Shown in pieces: positions 1-9,300 of a stretch of 11,818 nt of DNA; positions within the stretch are counted from its first letter, which is position 1; the number at the start of each line of letters is the position of its first letter. The notes beneath the pieces are model-generated. The model searched no databases, was not told the origin of the DNA, and worked only from the letters and a program-made list of their open reading frames with translations. Source of the DNA: Phoronis pallida (Eukaryota > Phoronida > Phoronidae); the NCBI GenBank assembly GCA_028565715.1, contig JAOXYC010198018.1:1-11818 (forward strand). Direction: 5' to 3'. The position numbers and the translations under genes are program-made.

Positions 1-85
1 TGTTCAGAATCGTAAATCCTCGGGTAAAATAGGGAATGAATCCAATAACAAAATAAATCCTATGAAAATGTTTCTAATACCCTAC

Positions 86-384
86 CTTTGAGTTATTGAC
101 AAGACTGGTATATCTAGAGTTAAGTTGTGCCAGTTGTGATGTAACTCTCACATCATCTGTTGATTGAAGAAGAGCCTGTCCCTTCTCATTGGTGGCGTCA
201 ATAACCGTCTGATGACTGAGGACATCTTCATGTTTATTGCGATGTTTCCTGAGTTGGTCACGCTTACTCTGCACAGATGGTTGTACATCACAGTCAGTGC
301 GCAGGGCTATCTCAGTCTCTTTTAACCATAGATTTGCCTGGTCATAGTTTGAATCATACACAACCCATGAGTCATGGGCTTGCT
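86..384 (-). CDS. Exon 20: repeat 2 helices of unit 6, with the usual 51-codon exon fused on
   Basis: The acceptor is TTTTTTGCAG|AG and the donor AAG|GTAGGG. The exon is 2 bases plus 99 codons, and the first Glu is completed from the exon at 735-915. It begins Q-A-H-D-S-W (unit Trp 122), then Y-D and L-W-L-K (Trp 135). It then runs through helix B (HEDVLSHQTVIDATNEKGQ) and helix C (LNSRYTSLVNNSK). In every other unit an intron separates these two parts. Here it is absent, so one exon carries both. The frame stays open past the donor only as V-G-Y before a stop, which supports splicing here. Confidence 0.9.
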
Positions 385-3300
385 CTGCAAAAAACAACAA
401 TATAGGACTGAACAGAATGACTGATTTTAACAGTTTTTAAAGAATAGTCCATAAGTTTGGTGTTGCCAATTTTTAATTGTCAAAGATAACAACAACAAAA
501 AAACAGGTTATATTTCATCTAAAGAATGGTTTCTCATAAAAGATGAGATATTTAGTTTTGCTCAAATGCTTACTTGACTTTTACCAATGATAAAGAACAA
601 TATCTTTAATGTATACCGTATTGGTGCACATTTAGGAACATGCCAGGCCCATCAGGGATTGTTTTCTGCTCAAAATGATCATGGGTCTACGTTTAACGTA
701 TAGGTGCATTTAAAGTAAAGCCACAGTTACTAACCTAATGCCAGCCTAGTATCATTGAGAGCATCCACATAATTATCCCACTCCTGCTTGAGAAGACGTA
801 GTTCCTCTCTCACCAGATCACGCCCCTGTGTTGCAGTATCAGCCAGTATCACTTCACCCTTATCACGGGCACTGTGTACTCTGTCAGCACCTTCAGACTT
901 CTGGTTCATACATTCCTATAAAATAGTTTTGCAATTATTATAAAATACCATTTTTGTAATATTTTAGATGGCCAGTTGCCAACTAAAACTCTTGCTGACT
1001 TCTGGAAAATAATGGTAGTATCATAAAGCAATGAATTATCAATTTGAGTTCTCAAGAAGAACTTTGATCTTTTTCAACTCTGCAATATGTATGTGAGGCA
1101 CTCATGAGCTGCCAAAATTATTGTATGCATTTAAAAACAACTTAAAAGGTGCAAAACATTTGAAAAAGTAGTTGACTCCAACGTTTTCACAACAAACCTC
1201 ACATGAAAAATTGCTTAAATTGTGCTTTCTCCCTCTTTGTTTTATGAACAAAACAATTAACTTACCTGAATCTTATTGAGATTGGATTCCACAGAGAGCC
1301 GGTCACCGCGACAGTCATTACACATAGACAGTCTCTCTTTACTAGATGTCAACCAGTCTTCAGCTGCCTGGTGAAGTTCATTGTAGTTCTTGTGTGCTTT
1401 AACAACCGTGTCACACTTCCGCGTCAAATCCTAGGAGATAAATTTTGTTTTATTTCAGATATTTAATCAGGTCTTTTAAAAGCTGCAAAAGAACATTCTT
1501 GGTCTTAAATCAGCTATTGCTCCAAATTGCCTACAAAAATGTGTTTTTTAACTTGAAAACTTTTTCAAAATATTATTTGATGAATTCGAAAAGACAGAAA
1601 AAATCCGAACTGAACTGGGAATCAAACCCAGGTCTCCTGATTGTCATTCAGATGCTCGAACCAACTGAGCTATCCAGCCCGTCCTCACTGTCTGAATATT
1701 ATTTGTCAGTTATCTTATACTTTTTGATCAAATACATTATCTGTTTTGAAAAAATGGCTCAATCTAGAGGAAATCTCCAAATCGGCTTATCGCTACGAGG
1801 TCACCAGTTTTCCTTAGCACTTATTCTGAATACCAACCTTTGAAGCTTCAACTAATGTTTCATATCTTGCAATCAGTCTCTCAGCCTCCAGTGTCAATGC
1901 AGCATCGTTGCTTGTCTGGCGCAGATCTTGAGCTTTTGTCTTCAGTGTGTCAAAACTGGGCTTGTTTCTTGTGATGGCATTATGTAGAGACTGGAAAGAA
2001 ATTAGTATATATTCAGCAAAAATATTAATTTTAACAGCTTTACTAACATTAAAAGTTATTGAAAACAAAATCTATTTGGAAAGTAAAGATTGTGTTTAAT
2101 CAATACAACAACCCTCACAAGAAAAAATATATTACCGCACTTAGCAATGTAACTAACAGCCAAAAATCAGTGAATGTCTCAAATTAGCATCACCATATTA
2201 TGACAACTCATACCTTAACTTTCTCCAACTGGCTCTGTTTGTCGAGAAGAGATGGTTGTGGCTCCATCTCTTGGTGGAGTTGCTCTTCACTCTCCGTCAA
2301 CCATTGCTGTAGTTTCCTTGTATCCTCATCATACAGACTCCAATGATCTTGAGCACTCTCCAAGGAGTTCTTAGTCTCAGACAGTGTTACACCCATAGCA
2401 TCCCACGACTGTTGCAGGGATTGGTGACCCTGTCTAAGCCCATCTCGGCCAGAGACCGATGTATTTGGCAGCACCATCTGCAAACACTCGCTGACCACAT
2501 GGATCTTCTTCAGACCGTCATCACGTGCAGTTTCCACAGAGAGGACTTTGTTCAGTTTGTCTTCAATCAGGTATTTGTCACCAGATGTGTCTGTACAAGG
2601 CAGCATCTGCATACTAAGCTCTTGTAGCCATGTTGTACAGTCACTGTACGTCTCCTGGTAGTCATCGTGATCTTTAACATACTGATCCCAACGTCGACAT
2701 AGTTCCTGAAAGAAAGTTAGCAACATGTGAATGGTAATTAAATTTGAAAGAGATTGTGTATTGTGTTTTCTGAACTGTTCAATCTCTTCTATCCACATTC
2801 TTCAAATTCAATTCTTCAATGATTATTTTTTAAACATAAAAGAGGAGAATTGGTGGGTCAAGCTGTCCAGATTTCTAGGAAAACAAGCTTGGTCCATCTC
2901 AGCCACTTCAAACCTCAAAATTTTGAAACAAGATGACCATGTGACTATTTGCTTATTGGCTGGGGATAGAAATACTGTTTGAATCGAAGGATAAGAAACA
3001 ACTTCATTAAATATCCCAACCTACCTTAGCATTGGTGAGTAGTGCATGATATCTGTTGTTGATCTGTGAAGCCTGGCTAGTCACACGTGACTCACCACTT
3101 ACTTGACACAATGCCTGGGCTAAATCAGATACCTCATCTACTGAGTAGGCACTGATTTCTTCTTGAATGTGCTGGAAAAAATGGAAATTGTGGAATCAAA
3201 GAATAATTAAGTTTGAGAGGCTTGACACCTTTTTTTCTTGTATGAACAGCATAATTCAGCAACTGTTAAAATACATCATTTTGAAAAGTCAATATTTTTA

Positions 3301-6300
3301 GTGGGGACTGATGCAATTAAAAATTGTTTCAATTCAAATTCATTAACTTGAAAGATTATAGAACATGTGATAATGCATATGAAGTTTATTAACAATGCTA
3401 TATAATCAGGATTCAAAGTTTCAGAAAAAAGGAATCTTCAAAATACTTTTGAATTGATGCAGAACATTTTTCTTATTGTGATCAGTGACATTTTCTACCT
3501 GTAGGCTAGATAGCTGTTCTTTCTTCAGTTCCAGTGTGGGTTGTAACTCAATGTCTCGTAATCTAGCTTCCATTCCCTTCAACCAGGTGGTGTTAGTGTC
3601 TACACACTCCTCATATTCTCTCCATTGGGCAATACATGATTCAAGCTTCTCCCTTGTCTAAGAAAATGATGCATGGTATAAACTAAGATAATCGCAAATT
3701 TGGAATAAAAGTCATTTTGATGGTGTAATTATCAATCAACACTGAAAAAAACTTTCAATAAATTTGATTTGCTCAACAGAAAAATGCAAGTACTGAAACA
3801 GGGGCAGACCTCTTGTTCTCCATCAGTTAACAATATTCCAATACAATAAACATAAGCCAAGAAAGTTCAAATATTGTGCTCAAATCATCTTCAGAATTGT
3901 TTGAACTTTACTGAATAACCTAATCAGCTTGAAAAAACATTGAATTTGAACAACATTAAGTGACTCCTAGAACAATACATTTGACCAAATCTGTTGACAT
4001 TACCTTTGTGAGATCATCCAAGAACTGCTGCCAGCCATGTTCAAGTTTAGCTGTGTCTTTGGAGACAACTTCTCTACCATGTACTGAGGTTCCAGGTAGA
4101 ACTTTGTTGGACAATCTGACCACCTGGCTCACTTTAGGTTCACCATCCCTTCGAACAGTTTGAAATTCCTGAAAGTTCAATTATAAGTAAGTCAATCCCA
4201 TATGACAACAAACAAAATTTGATAAAAATGTAAGAACTGGTAAAAGTTTGTTGATGAAGATAATTAACCTAAGTATTTAGAATAAATTTGAAAAATAACA
4301 CAAATATGCTTAGGTCCCTGTGACGTTTAAACCGAAACGTCGACGTGGACCTAAACATATTAATTTTGTGTTATTTTTCAAATTTATTTTCATGTTATGG
4401 CCAAAAACTAAATTAATTAACCTATATAGGTGATTAATGTTAAAATTCTGCTGCAGCTTATGTGTGAAATATGAAAGTTGAAGAGGTTTACTTTCATATT
4501 CCTATTGACACACTCCAAACATTTGTAGTCCAAATCATGAAAAGATACACAGGGGAATAAAACAAAAACTTAATAAACAATGAGGATCACTCAGACAATA
4601 ATTCAAAATTCTTTTAAAAATAAAAATTCTTGCTTTCGATACAAATTTGAAGACCAAACTTATAGTCAATCACTACCAAACGCAGCAAAGGGATTCTGAA
4701 GAGACTTTACAAAACATACATTGAGGGCAAAATTCAACTGCAAAACATAACTTACATATCTTCGCTGCAAATGGAAAATGATAAATAAATTATTCTTTCT
4801 CTTTGTTTCAATGTCAATTCATATTAAAGTGAAATACCTAAATTTGAATAAAATAATTAATATAAAAAATTCTGACAAATAATCAAATCCATACCTGCAG
4901 CCTCTCAAGCCTTCCCTGGTTTGTGTGTCTATCACCTGTACAATCATTACACAAGGACAAGCGTTCATGTAAATCTTGCAGCCAATCAGAACACTCATGT
5001 AAACTGTCCTGGTACGCCACGTGGTCTTTGACAAACACTTCACATCTGCTCACATTTTCCTATAATCAAAATTATAATTAATCACTGGCTTTTTTGCAGG
5101 TCTTGCTACTCAGTTTCGCTTTCACACAAAGTTGTAAAAAAAAAATTTAACATATTATTCACACTCAATTGGCAGAGACTACAAACAAGAATGTGACTGT
5201 GAGGCATAGTGCTGGTACTTAGGTAGTATTTCAATACAAAAGCGAATTACAAAAAATTCTTTCAAAAATGTCAATGGCAGTAGGCCATTCTTGGGTTTAA
5301 GGTCATCTAACAATTGCACTGCATTCGAATGACGATATAGAAACACATCATCTATTACATTCCTAAGTAACCTGATAAGGGCAATAAACATCTTACTGGA
5401 AATGCTTTTTATACAATATCATCAACCATTAGCTTTTTAAGAATAAGCTGGGATAAACACCATACTGATAAGTGGCAATACTTACCCTAGCCTGCTCACA
5501 GATGAGCTGGTAACGCTGCTTGGCTTTATTAGAGAACTCTCTCACATGTTGATCATTGCTTGAAGCAGCTAATGTCTGAGCCTTCTCACAAACATTATCA
5601 ACAACTCTCTGATAGGAGACAACCTCTTGTAGGGAATTCTAAAGAAAATGGGTGAATAAAATATACTTTTTGAAACATTTAGAACCAAATTATTAAATGT
5701 GAAATTGAAATTATGAAAAAAACATATAATGGTAATTATTTTCTGTAAAATAAATAATTATTGAAAAGATAATGGATCTTAATCTAATCTTATGCTATTT
5801 AAGATTTTTTACACAGTAATTTACTTAAACAAACTCATGCACATTCGGTGGATGTATTATTCTTACATATCATGTCACATCAGTGAAATTACAAGCATTA
5901 TATAATGTCGGTGCTTATACATAGCGCTTTTTATTCAAAGCGCTTTACAATGATTATTATCCCAGGTTGCAGAACTTTTCACTCAAATAATATTCTCAAA
6001 TCAGCTGAGCCGTGTTATCGCTACAGGCTTACATTCTGATTCCTTCAACTTTCCTAACCTGGTACCCATTTCTACACCTGGGTGGAGAGAGACACTTAGG
6101 GTGAAGTGTTTTGTCCAAAAACACAAATGCGGCGGCCCTGCTGGGGTTCGATCCATGGACCTCCGGATTAAGAGGCGCATGCTCTACCACTGAGCCACCA
6201 GCACTCCCAATGAGCGTCAAATATTTCAATGTACCAAATCTCTGAAAAACATTCATGGAAAGAAGCAACAAACTACCTTATTAACATGCAGCTGTGATTT

Positions 6301-9300
6301 CTTCTCCTCCAGGGTAGATTTGAGTTCAATATCCCCCTCCAAATCAGTCTCTCTCTTCTGTAACCACTGATCCAGCTGCTTAACGATCTCATCAAAACTA
6401 TTGTACTGCAGCAGAGTGCTCTCAAACTTGCGCTGAGCCGAAGCCACCCCATCAAAGAGCCCATCCCACTGAGATTTGAGAGCACGGACCTCTTGGCGCA
6501 CAACTTCACGCCCCTCGGACGTAGTGTTGGGGTAAAGTTTCTCCCCAGCTTCTGTTGCCTGGGTCAGCCTGGGTTGACCTGCCTCTCGATCTTGAACAAG
6601 TTCCTAAAATAAGAAAATGTATTTTAAATTGTTTTAAAAAAATAATAGTAGTCATAACATCAACCCATCACAAAGGAATAGTGTATTCCTTATTATTGAT
6701 AACACGCTTTTCTTGTGCTAACAAAATCCTTCAATGTTGGGATAAAGTCTTACATTCATCTTCTTCCCGGTCGGGTTCTGAATTTTTCTGTTTTTTCAAA
6801 ATTCATCTTCTTGTTATAGTTGGTTCAGAAAACCGGATTTAAATTAAATTTAAAACTGACAAAAACAGCATGATAATCAATATTTTACCTGCAATTTTCC
6901 AGACTTGAACTGAATTTCATCCTTACTGCCAGTAGCATCTCGACACTTAGACAGCTTTTCATTGGTGGATTTAAGCCAATCAGAACAACTGTCTCTTGTA
7001 TGCTCATACAGCATGTGATCAGCAACATTTTGTTCACATTTTTTCAAGATTTCCTGAACAAAAGAAAATGAAAATAAATTAAAATAAAATATATTAACTA
7101 CCTTTCATGATTTCAATTATTTCTAATAAACATGTTTTAAAACCGCTTAAAAATAACAAATCCCTAACTTCATCAAAAATATTTGTAATTGGATGGTATA
7201 ATAGAGTTATGCATGTCGATTTGTAAAATGTAAATCACAATCCACCGTTTCGATTTGGAAACACTAGAACTGTTAACACTATTTGAAATAAAAATGTTGC
7301 CTTCAACAATCTGCTTATTTGGCTTAAATAGTTTTCATGTTCTCTGATGGTAATTTGAAAACTTAAGTCTTAAGTTAGTGGAGCAGGCTCCAGAATATGA
7401 TCAAATGAAATTCTTGTTAAACTATTGATAAGATTAAAAGTAACAGGACAGCTAGTAACAATACCTTGACAGTGCCGAGCAGTGACTGATATCTTGAAGT
7501 GAGCTGTGATACATAAGTCTGTACTCTCGTCTCAGATGTGGCCTGAGCCAGGGTCTGAGCCTGGTCAGCAAAATCATCTACAGTTTCCTCCTCATCTCGT
7601 ATAAACCGCAGCAGTTCCTGGGGAGGGACAGAAAAGGTAGCAATCATAAATATAATGGATGTTGATTAGACAATTAATGATGAAGGGTTTAATTGAATGA
7701 CATATCTCACAAACAATAATGCATGATCAGTTTACAGTTTATCTATTTCTCAATACTGACCTATGGCTTAGAGACCAAATGAGACAATGAAAAAAAAAAT
7801 ATATAATCATTTCCGCTACAATACGATTATTTCAACATGCTTCAAAAACAAGCAAACACATAACAAAATATATCAAATTGAACTCTGAATGACAAGATGA
7901 AACTAATAAAAAATCAAGAACATGTTCTACCTGTGAAATATGAAATGTATTCTGGGTGCAGAATTTATTAAACTAATAGGGTGCAAAAACAGAAAACACC
8001 TCCAGACATTAAACCACCAATTTTCTTTTGAAAGGGGCTCTGGGATCAGAACAAGTTGGGGTAAGGGGAAGATGGATTGAAAGATTGTCTTGTAAGTAAA
8101 ATCTGAATAAAGAAAATTGGTGGTTTTGTTCTCTGATCATTCCATCACCAATTGAAAATGAAATCTGGACATAATACACTCATAAGTTGGTATCTTTATA
8201 GACTGAGAAGACCATGCAAAATCATATTACTCAAATGCCATCGAAATTTCATACAGCAGAAAGTTGCATCAAAAACTGTAATGAATTCAATCAGTTGAGT
8301 TCTTGGTAAGAACAATAATTCTGAAAAATTGCACAAGTTTCTTTTTTTTTTTTAAATGTGAAGCAAATTTCTTAATGTTTTAATTTCATGTATTCAATTT
8401 TGATGACATTTGAGTGCTACACCAAATCCTGCATGCAGATCTTACATCCTCTTTACTGCCAATATGTAAAACCTCCTCCTCGTGAGAAATGAGATCCTGC
8501 TCTATATCCTGTATGTGAAGGAATTAATGTTAAATACACTCACTTTCAACTAGTAGTTAATATATTGTAGGAGTGTGCTAATCACATTTTTAACTAAAAT
8601 CAAGAAATTCACATTTACTATTTAGAGTGATGCACTAGTTTAACTCAGTGAAAAACCATCAGTGAAAAAACACAGAAACTCGACAGAACAAAGTTTTCTT
8701 GGAACACATAACAGATTTTACTCCAGAATCACATATACCAGCTATAATTGTGTAATTCATTCTGCCAAACAATCTGCCAAACAATTGGTTAATTTGAAAA
8801 CAAGGTACAAAATTGCTGATATTTGACAAGATGTTCCAAATTTCTGTGTTTAGTTAGCAAAATCACTTTACACACCTTTTGGAAAGATTTAAATCAAACA
8901 TGTTACAAATAAAACACCCAGGTCAATATTATCATATGCAATGAAAAAATAAAACTGCAAAACAGATCTATTTGTTATTCACACTAAGATAATAAAAATT
9001 ACTATAAGTTTTACTTTTAACTACATTGTACCTTATATCTCTGCAACTGTTCTTGTTTCTCTTCCAAGTTAGATTTGAGTGGGAAATCTTTCACATTTCT
9101 CTCCATCTCTCTCACCCACTTGGAAAGTTTCTCATGGTTCTCCTCATACCTAAACATGTTCATATTGAGAAATAAGAGAAATGCCTTGATCTTATTGGAG
9201 ATATTTGAGAAATCATTAGGAATTGAAAAGTCATTAGTCAGTCAGTAGTACAGGGCAATTCATTTCCATTTTAGACAAAGCAGTGAGCATCAACTTAGAA

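Larger units (their letters stand above)
1431..1837 (-). other. Intron 17 (407 bases, phase 0), holding a tRNA-like element
   Basis: GT-AG intron between unit 5 and unit 6. Apart from the tRNA-like sequence at 1607-1679 and the adjacent T-run, the rest is AT-rich with no coding signal. A 132-codon plus-strand frame crosses the intron and the tRNA-like part, and shows no protein-like composition. Confidence 0.75.
4169..4894 (-). other. Intron 12 (726 bases, phase 0) with palindrome and possible microexon
   Basis: GT-AG intron between the 55-codon exon and the rest of unit 4. It contains the inverted repeat at 4281-4388 and the 9-base microexon candidate at 4756-4764. The remainder is AT-rich with no coding signal. 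Confidence 0.75.

Noticed and set aside
1445-1843. 132-codon plus-strand open frame
   Set aside because: It lies across an intron and the tRNA-like element, its product is low in organisation, and the minus-strand exon structure explains the region.
2343-2627. 94-codon plus-strand open frame
   Set aside because: It is the antisense of the strongly supported 164-codon exon at 2214-2705.
4819-5043. 74-codon minus-strand frame over the 55-codon exon
   Set aside because: It is in the wrong register. The spliced register gives the Cys-6, Trp-26 and C-x-D-x-x-G-D-R pattern.
6029-6271. 80-codon minus-strand frame
   Set aside because: It is a translation of the SINE head, typical of tRNA-derived repeats, not a gene.
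6273-6509. 78-codon minus-strand frame overlapping the 109-codon exon in another register
   Set aside because: It lacks spectrin motifs, while the overlapping register has the Trp positions and splice sites.
7931-7975. A possible exon ending at CAG|GTAGAAC on the minus strand, tested as a second half for the 63-base exon
   Set aside because: No open frame there resembles the missing helix C part (S-R-Y-x-x-L), and no acceptor fits.
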